A stretch of 64,000 bases of DNA from Panulirus ornatus (GCF_036320965.1 NC_092241.1:8698069-8762068); one strand, 5' to 3'. Shown: positions 33,268-44,380, counted from the stretch's first letter. Notes: generated by a model from the sequence alone, not told the origin. A program made the numbers and translations.

Positions 33268-34507
33268 TGTATGGTACAACCATGGAAAGTTTTGTGAGGT
33301 GTATGGTACAACCATGGAAAGTTTTGTGAGGTGTATGGTACAACCATGGAAAGTTTTGTGAGGTGTATGGTACAACCATGGAAAGTTTTGTGAGGTGTAT
33401 GGTACAACCATGGAAAGTTTTTTGAGGTGTATGGTACAACCATGGAAAGTTTTGTGAGGTGTATGGTACAACCATGGAAAGTTTTGTGAGGTGTATGGTA
33501 CAACCATGGAAAGTTTTGTGAGGTGTATGGTACAACTATGGAAAGTTTTGTGAGGTGTATGGTACAACCATGGAAAGTTTTGTGAGGTGTATGGTACAAC
33601 CATGGAAAGTTTTGTGAGGTGTATGGTACAACCATGGAAAGTTTTGTGAGGTGTATGGTACAACCATGGAAAGTTTTGTGAGGTGTATGGTACAACCATG
33701 GAAAGTTTTGTGAGGTGTATGGTACAACCATGGAAAGTTTTGTGAGGTGTATGGTACAACTATGGAAAGTTTTGTGAGGTGTATGGTACAACCATGGAAA
33801 GTTTTGTGAGGTGTATGGTACAACCATGGAAAGTTTTGTGAGGTGTATGGTACAACCATGGAAAGTTTTGTGAGGTGTATGGTACAACCATGGAAAGTTT
33901 TGTGAGGTGTATGGTACAACTATGGAAAGTTTTGTGAGGTGTATGGTACAACCATGGAAAGTTTTGTGAGGTGTATGGTACAACCATGGAAAGTTTTGTG
34001 AGGTGTATGGTACAACCATGGAAAGTTTTGTGAGGTGTATGGTACAACCATGGAAAGTTTTGTGAGGTGTATGGTACAACCATGGAAAGTTTTGTGAGGT
34101 GTATGGTACAACCATGGAAAGTTTTGTGAGGTGTATGGTACAACCATGGAAAGTTTTGTGAGGTGTATGGTACAACCATGGAAAGTTTTGTGAGGTGTAT
34201 GGTACAACCATGGAAAGTTTTGTGAGGTGTATGGTACAACCATGGAAAGTTTTGTGAGGTGTATGGTACAACCATGGAAAGTTTTGTGAGGTGTATGGTA
34301 CAACCATGGAAAGTTTTGTAAGGTGTATGGTACAACCATGGAAAGTTTTGTGAGGTGTATGGTACAACCATGGAAAGTTTTGTGAGGTGTATGGTACAAC
34401 CATGGAAAGTTTTGTGAGGTGTATGGTACAACCATGGAAAGTTTTGTGAGGTGTATGGTACAACCATGGAAAGTTTTGTGAGGTGTATGGTACAACCATG
34501 GAAAGTT
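33268..34507. repeat. 32-bp tandem array (GTATGGTACAACCATGGAAA)
   Basis: About 39 copies of a 32-bp unit completed by GTTTTGTGAGGT. Only a few single-base changes occur (AACTATGG three times, TTTTTT once, TGTAAGG once) and I see no internal indels. Each unit contains ATGGT-ACA-ACCAT, a perfect 5-bp dyad around three bases, overlapping CCATGG. The minus strand is open in all three frames because no unit contains a stop on that strand; the same peptide (a Cys-Thr-Ile-His-Leu-Thr-Lys type repeat) recurs in each frame. Confidence 0.97.
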
Positions 34508-34512
34508 GTAAG

Positions 34513-34985
34513 GTTTATGGTCGTACCATCGTGATCAAGGGTCGTATACCGTCGTGATCAAGGGTCATACCGTCGTGCTCAAGGGTCGTATACCGTCGTG
34601 TTCAAGGGTCGTATACCGTCGTGTTCAAGGATCGTATCGTCGTGCTAAAGGATCGTACCGTCGTGCTAAAGGATCGTACCGTCGTGCTCAAGGGTCGTAC
34701 CGTCGTGCTCAAGGGTCGTACCGTCGTGTTCAAGGGTCGTACCGTCGTGCTAAAGGATCGTACCGTCGTGCTAAAGGATCGTACCGTCGTGCTCAAGGGT
34801 CGTACCGTCGTGCTCAAGGGTCGTACCGTCGTGCTCAAGGGTCATACCATCGTGCTCAAGGATCGTACCGTGATGCTCAAGGGTCGTATCGTCGTGCTCA
34901 AGGGTCGTACCGTCGTGTTCAAGGGTCGTACCGTTGTGTTCAAGGGTCGTATACCGTCGTGCTCAAGGGTCGTAATCATCGTGTT
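34513..34985 (+). repeat. 21-bp tandem array (GTCGTACCGTCGTG family, array 2)
   Basis: About 22 copies of a unit with GGTCGTACCGTCGTG and a CTCAAG or TTCAAG linker. A 23-bp variant contains GTATACC and another variant has CTAAAGGATC. It joins the 32-bp array with only a few intervening bases: the junction reads GGTTTATGGTCGTACCATCG. The right edge decays into GGTCGTAATCATCGTG. Confidence 0.95.
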
Positions 34986-35136
34986 CATGGGATTAAGTAG
35001 ACATACATCAGAGTCGTAGTATTCAAGTGGGTTCCGATCCTCTGTTACCAACCTGTGAAACAAGTGAACCTCACATGAGAACGAAGGTTTGAGATCAGTC
35101 TATATCCACCTTCAGTAACGTCCCTGAGGTGTACAG

Positions 35137-35158
35137 GTCAGGTCAGGTCAGGTCAGGT
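35137..35158. repeat. (AGGTC)n pentanucleotide
   Basis: About four and a half AGGTC pentamers. A three-copy version occurs at about 26492-26507. Confidence 0.85.
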
Positions 35159-35394
35159 TGTACATTTTCTTTTATTTTTGAGCAAAAGTGAAGAGAAAAC
35201 TGCTTGAGAGGTGACTCATACGAGCCTTTGAGGAAAAGAAGAGAAAATATTGAGACAGAAATGTGGCTGGCGCTGTTATCAGCGCCTGAATCTTGTGTTG
35301 GTGTTTAACCTGTCTGTTCTTATGTGGTGTTTGCATCAGTCACGGGTAAAAGTTATCAAAATCAGGACCTATAAATGTAAAGATTCTTGTTACA

Positions 35395-35445
35395 CACACA
35401 TACACACACACACACACATATATAGATAGATAGATAGATAGATAG
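35395..35445. repeat. (CA)n-(GATA)n compound microsatellite
   Basis: Interrupted CA run, then TATATA and GATA tetramers. Confidence 0.9.
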
Positions 35446-35768
35446 GGGCTCCCTCCTTTGGGTCAAGATAGATGGCCCATAGCCTCAAACAAGATACTGA
35501 TGAAAAGTCATTGGAAAAGAACCATTGTTTTCGAAGACTGAAAACTATCTCCTCGAGTGACCACTCCATGTTACATTTTCTTTCATCCTATTTGTCAGAA
35601 ACGTCATAAAAGTTGTGACGAAAAAACAAACAAACTTGAAACCTTTGATTTTGAATCGTGGGTCACTGATCTTGTCGAGTTCGCCAAGTGAGTTAACGTG
35701 AGATGGTGATGTACCTCACACTCCTTCCGTGGACGGCTATGCTGAGGCGCTGGAATAGAAAGGCGGCT

Positions 35769-35769
<1 letters not shown>

Positions 35770-35862
<93 letters not shown>
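35770..35862. repeat. (CT)n microsatellite
   Basis: Pure CT run of about 92 bp, among the longest dinucleotide tracts in the window. Confidence 0.97.
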
Positions 35863-35864
<2 letters not shown>

Positions 35865-36189
35865 GTTCGTCCTCAGTTGCTTGCTTGGATCAATCGGAAT
35901 TCGAGACCTTCTTCACCTAAGGGTCCCCGAGCGTCTCTGAAGTAGTAAGGAACGTAATTTTCTCTTTCCTGTTCTCTTCTGCTGTTCACGGAAGCGTACA
36001 GCACCGACCATCATTTTCCGAGGTGTTCTCGAGATCTGTGTGTTGTCAGCCAAGATAGACACACGCACACAGGTGTGGCCAGACCCCTACCTGGCTTCCT
36101 CTCTTCCAAGCAAATACTGTTGCTACATCGAGTCAGCAGACGCTTCCGTGGACTTTGAGAAGTTGGTGGTAATTCCTCTTACTTCAATA

Positions 36190-36285
36190 TGGCTCCTGCA
36201 GCGCTCAGAAAGTCGGCCACGTCCACCGTGCTGTACCCCAGGTCAAAAAGTGTGGCGATGTGTGTGTGTGTGTGTGTGTGTGTGT
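36190..36285 (-). other. Repeated segment with conserved DVAxFLxAAG frame, copy 1
   Basis: The minus strand reads LFDLGYSTVDVADFLSAAG, followed by AILK and a stop. Just before the stop the DNA reads ATATTGAAGTAAGAG, which fits a splice donor (GAA|GTAAGA). Upstream of the frame on the same strand, GGGGTACAG could serve as an acceptor. The segment is similar to 18979-19050, and both copies adjoin a (GT)n tract. The wording is loosely ankyrin-like but too short to assign. Confidence 0.4.
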
Positions 36286-36289
36286 GTTG

Positions 36290-37080
36290 AGGAATGTGAT
36301 CAGTGGTTGCAGTATGTGTGGTTCTATCTCTGGCATGATGGGTGTAATGATGCGTTGATTCGGTGTTTGTAACATTGAAATGCAAAGGAATTCAAACAGC
36401 ATTAGACCACTGGGTGATTTCGAAGTGGTTTGTGATAGGGGAAGAGATGAATGAGATGGCCAGAAATTAGTTTATTGAGAAGAGGAAAACGTAAAGAAGA
36501 TGTGAAGAGAAAGTAATTGTAGATATTTACATGTAATTAAGGAGGCTCATTTGATATCAGCCGTGGATATGATGCAAAATATTAACGACGAAAGGCGTCA
36601 AGAACGCGGCTGAAAGAAAAGAAATGCTCCTTCTACTGTGTCTAGAGAGTGTAGTGTGTGATGTGTGTACGTCGTGTGGGGTGGTGTCTTAAGTCTTGGT
36701 TGGGAGGATGGTTGTTTACTACTGGGCTCAGCCAGAGCAGATGACATGGTGGACTTAAACCGTGGAATAGTTTATGAAGCACTGGTTACGGTACAGCTAA
36801 ACATTGGCTTTTGTTCCTGGTGCCACTGCGATAAGGCAATATGTTCAAAGCTATAAGTCCGCACAAGAAATCGACGTGTGTGTGTGTGAAAAGAGCTTAC
36901 GTTAAGCCTGGATGTCCATATACCATGTGGACATAGTGTGGGAACGTCTGGGATTGACCTGGAAGTCTGTATGAACCTGATCCAGGACAAGGTTATGGGA
37001 TTGGAGTCAAAGATAACAAGAGACTTTGATAGACAGACGTAAAGACTCGTTATATATTCGCTTTCTTATGATTCTGCAGT
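36290..37080. other. No recognised feature
   Basis: Single-copy within the window; short open frames only (for example 36665-36856 and 36772-36990). No retroelement, RNA or domain motif was seen. Confidence 0.4.

Positions 37081-37146
<66 letters not shown>
37081..37146. repeat. (CA)n microsatellite
   Basis: Pure CA run. Confidence 0.97.
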
Positions 37147-37148
<2 letters not shown>

Positions 37149-37809
37149 TCAGGGGTCATCGACACGATGGGGGAAAAGAAAGAACCAATATCATTTAGCG
37201 TATATTATCAACACAAATATCATTTATCAGGATTACCATCGACGGAATAATGTTGAATTCCCTGCCTGTCAGATGACTGATAACATGTGGCAAATAATTC
37301 TCATAGATTTGTAAAATACAACGGTAGGGAACGAGATGAACGAGGGATGTTATAGCAAGCACCACAATAATGATATATCATTAACTTCATTACAGGAATT
37401 GATTATGAGGACAGATGAAGCGTATTAGTAAGTACTCTTCAGAAAAGAATTAGATAGAATTCACCACAAAGCAAAATAACATAGAAGTAACATTGTGATA
37501 CATGTCTGAACACAAAGTGATACAAACGTAAACATGAATGCAACTTTCAGTAGGATCAGAAGCCTCGTCAAGTGAGGGATTCCATGGGATGAGGGGAGAC
37601 TGTGGTGCGGTGAAGAGCTCCACAAACACACACACGAGGAAGCTAAGAGCAGAAGAATGTTACAGGAAATGTTCCAGAGTCTGTGATTAATTGGCGGATA
37701 GTTATGGAAGGATAGAAGACCTTAATTGTTAGGAATACCTCAAGAAGAGAAGTCTGGAGGCAAAGGAGGCTGCGTACATACTGTGGGGTAAGAATAAGGA
37801 TCCGTAGAA

Positions 37810-37985
37810 GGTGGCCATAATGGCAAGCCTGGAACGGTGGAAGATGGCCATGATGGGAGGTCTGGAACCCTGGAAGATGGCTATGATAGGAGGCCTGGAA
37901 CCCTGCAAGATGGCCATGATGGCAGGTCTGGAACCCTGGAAGATGGCCATGATGGCAGGTCTGAAACCATGGAAGATGGCTACGG
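37810..37985. repeat. 33-bp tandem array (GGAAGATGGCCATGATGGCA)
   Basis: Five to six diverged copies of a 33-bp unit completed by GGTCTGGAACCCT. It lies inside open frames on both strands (minus 37643-38308, plus 37811-38041) because 33 is a multiple of three. The minus-strand 221-aa frame has long non-repetitive flanks but no domain I recognise. Confidence 0.9.
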
Positions 37986-38393
37986 TGGGAGCGAGAATGA
38001 AAAGCAGTGAAACTATGAGACAAGACATGTGTCAGGTTTAGAGAATCCTTGATGAAGTCTGGCCATATATTCTTGAATCCTTTTCTAAAACACACACTAC
38101 ATGACACATGACATGTAGAGATGACTGATGGAGGAAGACTGAGGGCCCAGGGAGTGGAAGCAAACATCGCAGTCGTTTTCAGAGTCAAAGAAAATAGTGT
38201 AGATGAACTACAGGATACAGGAAGACACCTTAAGATTGAGATGAGGTAGGTAAGATGTACTGAAATGATTCTACAGTGAGTGAGTGAGTGATGCGTGAGG
38301 GGGAACAAGATAAGTAGTGGGGCTAGCCTGGTTGACCATTGGTGTTGGTGTTTACAATCTCACAACGTGAGGGTCATTTTCCCCTCTGAATGA

Positions 38394-38790
38394 AAAAGAA
38401 CCGACGTACTGCCACTATGCAAAGAAGGTGACAGAAAAAAAAGGTCTTTTAATTACAGGCCATTATCACTAACGAGCAGGGACCCGCAAGCTATCAAAGG
38501 AAATGATCAGAAAAGAGGTTGAGGGATGTTGACTAGCACAAGCCATTTAAGTGGGAGAAAACATACAAAACTTTGCGGGACGAAATTGTTGGGTTGTTTT
38601 CCCCCAGAGAGGTTACGGGGATGGATGAGTTGTGTATTGCTCGTCTACCTGAAAGCCTTTGACACTATACCCCACAGAAGAATTACTTTGAAGTTAGACA
38701 TTCAAGTTTTTGGTTTTAAAGGGACTTACTTTGATGACCTTACAGCTGTGCAGCTACGGGAGGACAGACAGACAAAGGTGTGACCTTCTC
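38394..38790 (+). pseudogene. Broken CR1/Jockey-type LINE reverse-transcriptase fragment
   Basis: One frame reads VLPLCKEGD, continuing EGDRKKRSFNYRPLSLTS, the classic first RT block. A second frame gives KLSKEMIRKEVEG, matching LEKIIRxEV. A third gives VYLKAFDTIPHRRITLKL, the motif-A region (YLDFxKAFDxVPHxxL in active elements). The Asp-containing YLDF(Q/K) stretch is shortened to YLK. At least two frameshifts and several stops separate the blocks, so the copy is dead. The downstream YADD block is absent, because a 32-bp minisatellite begins right after it. Confidence 0.85.
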
Positions 38791-38819
38791 AAGCTGATGG
38801 AGGACAGAGCGAGCCACGT

Positions 38820-39728
38820 CATGACAAGCTGTAGAACAGAGCAGGCCAGGCTATAACAAGGTGAAGAACAGAGCAGGCCAGGCTATAACAAGGTGAAGAA
38901 CAGAGCAGGCCAGGCTATAATAAGGTGTAGAACAGAGCAGGCCAGGCTATAGCAAGGTGTAGAACAGAGCAGCCCAGGCTATAACAGGGTGTAAACAGAG
39001 CAGGCCAGGCTATAACAGGGTGTAGAACAGAGCAGGCCAGGCTATAACAGGATGTAGAACAGAGCAGGTCAGGCTATAACAGGGTGTAAACAGAGCAGGC
39101 CAGGCTATAACAGGGTGAAGAACAGAGCAGCCAGGCTATAACAAGGTGTAGAACAGAGCAGGCCAGGCTATAACAGGATGTAGAACAGAGCAGGCCAGGC
39201 TATAACAAGGTGTAACAGAGCAGCCCAGGCTATAACAGGGTGTAGAACAGAGCAGGCCAGGCTATAACAGGATGTAGAACAGAGTAGGCCAGGCTATAAC
39301 AGGGTGTAAACAGAGCAGGCCAGGCTATAACAGGGTGAAGAACAGAGCAGGCCAGGCTATAACAAGGTGAAGAACAGAGCAGGCCAGGCTATAACAAGGT
39401 GAAGAACAGCAGGCCAGGCTATAACAAGGTGAAGAACAGAGCAGGCCAGGCTATAACAAGATGTAGAACAGAGCAGGCCAGGCTATAACAAGGTGTAGAA
39501 CAGAGTAGGCCAGGCTAAAACAAGGTGAAGAACAGAGCAGGCCAGGCTATAACAAGGTGAAGAACAGAGCAGGCCAGGCTATAACAGGGTGAAGAACAGA
39601 GCAGGCCAGGCTATAACAAGGTGTAGAACAGAGCAGGCCAGGCTATAACAAGGTGAAGAACAGAGCAGGCCAGGCTATAACAGGGTGAAGAACAGAGCAG
39701 GCCAGGCTATAACAGGTTGAAGAACAGA
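38820..39728. repeat. 32-bp tandem array (CAGAGCAGGCCAGGCTATAA)
   Basis: About 29 copies of a unit completed by CA(A/G)GGTGAAGAA or GGTGTAGAA. Lengths of 28-32 bp arise from loss of GAG, AG or AA. It starts within about 30 bp of the RT relic. The unit carries stops, so there is no repeat protein. Confidence 0.95.
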
Positions 39729-40067
39729 CTGGACGTTGTTGGTGTGACCGGTTCGCGGTAACTGTGTGTGTTAAGACTTGCTCCCCAAGACTCCCGTAGC
39801 GAGGAGGGGAGATGGGGAGAGGAGGAGAGGGAAGGGGGAGAGAACTGGGAGGGAATTATGGACCTGGCAGGGATGGGAAAGGGTTAGAGAACTGGGTGGG
39901 AAAGGGAGGGAAAACTGGATAGGAAGAGGAGGTTAGAGAGAGAGAGAGAGTTAGTAGATATTTGAGAAAACCTGGGTGTTGTTTTGGGGAGAATATGTGA
40001 ACGAGGGAGAGGAAAGAAAAGAGAGAGGGAGGGAGGGTGGAGTGACTGGGGAGAGACGTGAGGTGAC

Positions 40068-40118
40068 TGTGTGTGTGTGTGTGTGTCTGTGCGTGTGTGT
40101 TTATGTGTGTGTGTGTGT
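40068..40118. repeat. (GT)n microsatellite
   Basis: GT run interrupted by CTGTGC and TTTAT. Confidence 0.9.
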
Positions 40119-40144
40119 AAACCTTCGTACCTTGATCATGTATG

Positions 40145-40235
40145 TATACAAACTTTTTTCTTATACTCTTATCATTTAGCGAGATAGCGAAAGGAGCAGA
40201 CGAAGATTGCCCTCATTTGCATCTTCGATAATAAT
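40145..40235 (-). mobile_element. Decayed LINE/SINE 3' tail
   Basis: The plus strand reads CATTTAGCGAGATAGCGAAAGGAGCAGACGAAG in pieces, preceded by a T-rich stretch. This matches the terminal GCGAGGTAGCGCAAGGAAAC / AGACGAAAG tail of the LINE at 42.2 kb. Only the terminal part survives. Confidence 0.5.
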
Positions 40236-40402
40236 GATGATGATATCGATAATGATGATAACAACAAATGATTATAATATTATTGATGATAATTAGTAGA
40301 ATAGTAATGACAACGATGATGATTATGATAATAAAACAATGATAAGTATGATAATGATGATAATGATTGTAATAATGATAATGATTATAATGATCATTAC
40401 AT
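40228..40402. repeat. AT-rich (GATAAT)n-like low-complexity tract
   Basis: Irregular GAT/AAT triplets over about 175 bp. Confidence 0.8.
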
Positions 40403-40567
40403 ATTCCCAAACGTCCCAGCCCTCATAAATGAGTGGAGCCACTGTGGCGTGAGATGTGGGTCAACAGCCCTCACAAGTGGTCTACCCTCGTACGGTTTTC
40501 TATGAACTGGTGTATGAAGTTCAGGGAAAAAAAAGATACACCCTGACCCCTAGACGCGTATCTGGCT

Positions 40568-40745
40568 CATTGAGCACGACGGTACGACCCTTGAGTACGA
40601 TGGTACGACCCTTGAGCACGACGGTACGACCCTTGAGCACGACGGTACGACCCTTGAGCACGACGGTATACGACCCTTGAGCACGACGGTACGACCCTTG
40701 AGCACGACGGTACGACACCTTGAGCACGACGGGGCGACCTTTGGG
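40568..40745 (-). repeat. 21-bp tandem array (GTCGTACCGTCGTG family, array 3, inverted)
   Basis: About eight copies of TTGAGCACGACGGTACGACC, the reverse complement of the family unit, including the GTATAC variant (CGACGGTATACGAC). It is oriented opposite to array 4, which starts about 100-180 bp to the right. Confidence 0.95.
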
Positions 40746-40849
40746 TATTATGACGTAACCTTTACTGAGAGGTAAGGTCAAAGGCAAGGCCATCATGACC
40801 CAGAGGTCACATCATTGTATAAAAAGGTATTACTCTTTTTCATCAAAGG

Positions 40850-41320
40850 TCGTACGTTAAGTCGTACTCATGGGTCGTACCGTTATCATCATATGCGATA
40901 ACGTCGTACACAAGGACAGGTACCGTTATTCTGAAGGTCATACTGTCGTGCTCAAGGGTCGTACCGTCGTGTTCAAGGGTCGTACCGTCGTGCTCACGGG
41001 TCGTATACCGTCGTGCTCAAGGGTCGTATACCGTCGTGCTCACGGGTCGTACCGTCGTGCTCAAGGGTCGTATACCGTCGTGCTCAAGGGTCGTATACCG
41101 TCGTGCTCAAGGGTCGTACCGTCGTGCTCAAGGGTCGTATACCGTCGTGCTCAAGGGTCGTACCGTCGTGCTCAAGGGTCGTATACCGTCGTGCTCACGG
41201 GTCGTACCGTCGTGCTCAAGGGTCGTATACCGTCGTGCTCAAGGGTCGTATACCGTCGTGCTCAAGGGTCGTACCATCGTGCTCAAGGGTCGTACCGTCG
41301 TGCTCAAGGATCACACCTTT
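40850..41320 (+). repeat. 21-bp tandem array (GTCGTACCGTCGTG family, array 4)
   Basis: About 20 copies of CTCAAGGGTCGTACCGTCGT, with the 23-bp GTATACC variant and CACGGG for AAGGG. Copies left of 40940 are diverged. Confidence 0.95.
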
Positions 41321-41657
41321 ACGTTCAAAAAGCCACCTTATTATTGCCATCACAGGAAATGCAAATTATTCATTTGAATAAGATATCCTTCAGTAATGTA
41401 AAACCAAATGAATCATCATTACACATATGTATATGTATTTACCCACACGGTCTTTAATGACATGTACAATTAAACCTTAGCTTCATTAATTAAATGTCTG
41501 TCGCAGATCGCATTCGAAATCTCTGTAATGCCATGTATTTCTGTGTGGCTTCTGTATTCCGTTGTGGGCGTGAGAAGCGGCCAACCCGCACATGATGACA
41601 GTCGTTAACCCGCGACCGATTGGGTTCTTGTGTTTCTCCCAAGTCATTCTTTATTGG

Positions 41658-41660
<3 letters not shown>

Positions 41661-41728
<68 letters not shown>
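41661..41728. repeat. (CT)n microsatellite
   Basis: Pure CT run. A second one follows at 41847-41922. Confidence 0.97.
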
Positions 41729-41733
<5 letters not shown>

Positions 41734-41841
41734 TCTCCCCTCCCCTCCCCCCCTTGTTCATTGTTCTTAGTTCTACATTACTGTCTGCTTTACGCTTTTT
41801 GTTCTTTCTCATTGTGTTCTGTTCTCCTTCCCTGTTTGTTC

Positions 41842-41846
<5 letters not shown>

Positions 41847-41922
<76 letters not shown>
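41847..41922. repeat. (CT)n microsatellite
   Basis: Pure CT run of about 75 bp. Confidence 0.97.
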
Positions 41923-41926
<4 letters not shown>

Positions 41927-42114
41927 TTTCTTTTTCGTTTCTGAATGCCCCATTTTCATCTCACTTCTCCTTGTCTTTATCTTTAACAATAATTCTCATA
42001 ATCTGCATCTATTCCGAGTTCAACAGTTATCTATCGTCGGCTTCGTTTTACTTTAATGGAAGTTATTATCTATCGTCAGCTTTGGTTCGCCCTGTCTCTA
42101 ATATCTATTCCTTT

Positions 42115-42117
<3 letters not shown>

Positions 42118-42155
<38 letters not shown>
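42118..42155. repeat. (TA)n microsatellite
   Basis: TA run lying beyond the poly-A tail of the adjacent LINE copy. Confidence 0.95.
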
Positions 42156-42196
<41 letters not shown>

Positions 42197-42828
42197 CTTT
42201 GTCGCTGTCTCCCGCGTTTGCGAGGTAGCGCAAGGAAACAGACGAAAGAAATGGCCCAACCCCCCCCCCCCCATACACATGTACATACACACGTCCACAC
42301 ACGCAAATATACATACCTACACAGCTTTCCATGGTTTACCCCAGACGCTTCACATGCCTTGCTTCAATCCACTGACAGCACGTCAACCCCTGTATACCAC
42401 ATGACTCCAATTCACTCTATTTCTTGCCCTCCTTTCACCCTCCTGCATGTTCAGGCCCCGATCACACAAAATCTTTTTCACTCCATCTTTCCACCTCCAA
42501 TTTGGTCTCCCTCTTCTCCTCGTTCCCTCCACCTCCGACACATATATCCTCTTGGTCAATCTCTCCTCACTCATTCTCTCCATGTGCCCAAACCATTTCA
42601 AAACACCCTCTTCTGCTCTCTCAACCACGCTCTTTTTATTTCCACACCTCTCTCTTACCCTTACGTTACTTACTCGATCAAACCACCTCACACCACACAT
42701 TGTCCTCAAACATCTCATTTCCAGCACATCCATCCTCCTGCGCACATCTCTATCCATAGCCCACGCCTCGCAACCATACAACATTGTTGGAACCACTATT
42801 CCCTCAAACATACCCATTTTTGCTTTCC

Positions 42829-42830
<2 letters not shown>
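42156..42830 (-). mobile_element. LINE 3' end with RT C-terminal domain (RTE/I-like)
   Basis: On the minus strand an open frame from about 42829 down to 42383 encodes the C-terminal part of a non-LTR reverse transcriptase polyprotein: RKAKMGMFEG, YGCEAWAM, EMRCLRTMCGVRWFDRV, VLKWFGHMERM and GRPNWRWKDGVKK, ending VVYRG and a stop. These blocks are typical of the region after the RT palm in RTE/I-like LINEs; I do not assign a clade. About 190 bp of 3' untranslated sequence follow, with GGGCCATTTCTTTCGTCTG and GCGCTACCTCGCAAACGCGG, then a 37-bp poly-A (T run at 42156-42193) and (TA)n. The catalytic part is missing, so the copy is 5'-truncated at another (TA)n tract. The coding part kept here has no stop, suggesting a fairly young insertion. 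Confidence 0.85.

Positions 42831-42890
<60 letters not shown>
42831..42890. repeat. (TA)n microsatellite
   Basis: TA run directly at the 5' truncation point of the LINE copy. Confidence 0.95.
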
Positions 42891-42894
<4 letters not shown>

Positions 42895-43615
42895 TTGTTA
42901 TTTCCTTTATAATTTTTCCAAAATTCACAGAAAAGTTAAAATGTTTTGCTTTTCCTAAGATTAAAAATGTCTGATGCTGCAATTCTTATCTAAATCATTT
43001 TCTGTTTAGTTATCTTTAGTGTTTCATTTATCACAAGTTATTAGTGAGAGTGAATGTATAATAATAGTGAGAGTGAATGTATAATACATCCAGAACAGAA
43101 ATGGTTTGATGTCAGAATTTCTTCATAGATTTTGATAGTAAACTGTTCTGTTGTATAGTAGGAATAATTGAGTTAGATAATGATAAATGAGGATTAATAA
43201 CTGAATATCAGAAGTGATGAAGACTTTGGTAACTGGTTGGATAGTGTCTTCGTTCCTTTAAGTATATAAGTAGTTACTTAAGTGATGTGGTTACTTACAC
43301 TAGTTACTTTTACTTATGAAGTCTTGATAGTTGAGTTTGTAAGGACATGCATCCCATTTTCATGACCTTGACCTTAGATTCCTCATTTTCTTTCCTCTTT
43401 TCCGTCGCCTGCACTGCACTCGACCTTCTTACCATTTTCTATGTATATGTATGATACATTTATATTTATATTTAATGTTATATCCATAACTCGTGTAATC
43501 CTCTCTATCCATTTATCAACCAAAATTATCATTATCTTATTTCTTCTCTGGTTTAGCTTATCTACGTAAGATATTTTATCTCACTTCTATCTTATGCTGC
43601 ATTCAGCTTCCCCTT

Positions 43616-43623
<8 letters not shown>
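42891..43623. other. AT-rich stretch, no gene recognised
   Basis: Contains a direct duplication of AGTGAGAGTGAATGTATAAT at about 43043-43086. Nothing else recognised. Confidence 0.4.

Positions 43624-43701
<78 letters not shown>
43624..43701. repeat. (CT)n microsatellite
   Basis: Pure CT run, followed to about 44010 by C-rich low-complexity sequence (CCCCTCCC, CCCACACCCC). Confidence 0.95.
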
Positions 43702-43702
<1 letters not shown>

Positions 43703-44254
43703 GCAGTAGGAGCAGCGTCGTCTCGCTACATCTCCCCTCCCCCCACCCACCACCTCGCCAGTCGGGAGGGGGAGGGGGAGGCAGCTCCCCCCCTCCCCCC
43801 CCTCCCTGCGGTCACTGACCCCCTCGTGTTTGGCTCTGGAGGCCCCCCCCCCCCACAGTGGTCAACCCCCAAGTTCGTCTACTAACCTCCCCTTCCCCCC
43901 CCCACACACCCCACACCCCACACCCACCCACAACCTATACTTCTCCCCATGTTATTCATTAACCCCCTCCCCCTCCCCCTCCCGCCCCCCTCCCTCCGTC
44001 CCCCCCTTGTGCATCACGGAGCTTCAGCATCGCATTCACTTGTTATACATTTCTGGCGTGAGGGAAGGAGGGAGGGAAGGCTTGGGGAGGGAGGGAAGGA
44101 GGGAGCATGTGGGGAGGGAGGGAAGGAGGGAGGGAGGGAGCCCCTCCACCGGGCCATCTTCAGATCTCTCGGTCATGTGTGGCAATTTTCGAGTGTGTCA
44201 GTTTGGAACACAATTATTTGGTGTACAGTTTGGGAGTGGATGAGGGAGGGAGGG

Positions 44255-44256
<2 letters not shown>

Positions 44257-44299
<43 letters not shown>
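44257..44299. repeat. (GT)n microsatellite
   Basis: Pure GT run, preceded by GGGA repeats at 44055-44140 and 44240-44256. Confidence 0.95.
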
Positions 44300-44301
<2 letters not shown>

Positions 44302-44380
44302 CGCGTCGTGCTGGTGAGGGCATTGACCGCCGAGATTTGGAAAATGATTGTTTTCGTTCCATTCTTCCTCTGCATTCCGC

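Noticed and set aside
33210..34499. 429-aa minus-strand open frame
   Set aside because: Direct translation of the 32-bp array. All three minus-strand frames are open and give the same peptide.
26492..35158. AGGTCAGGTCAGGTCA as a nuclear-receptor direct repeat
   Set aside because: The period is 5, so half-sites overlap. It is better explained as an AGGTC pentanucleotide microsatellite.
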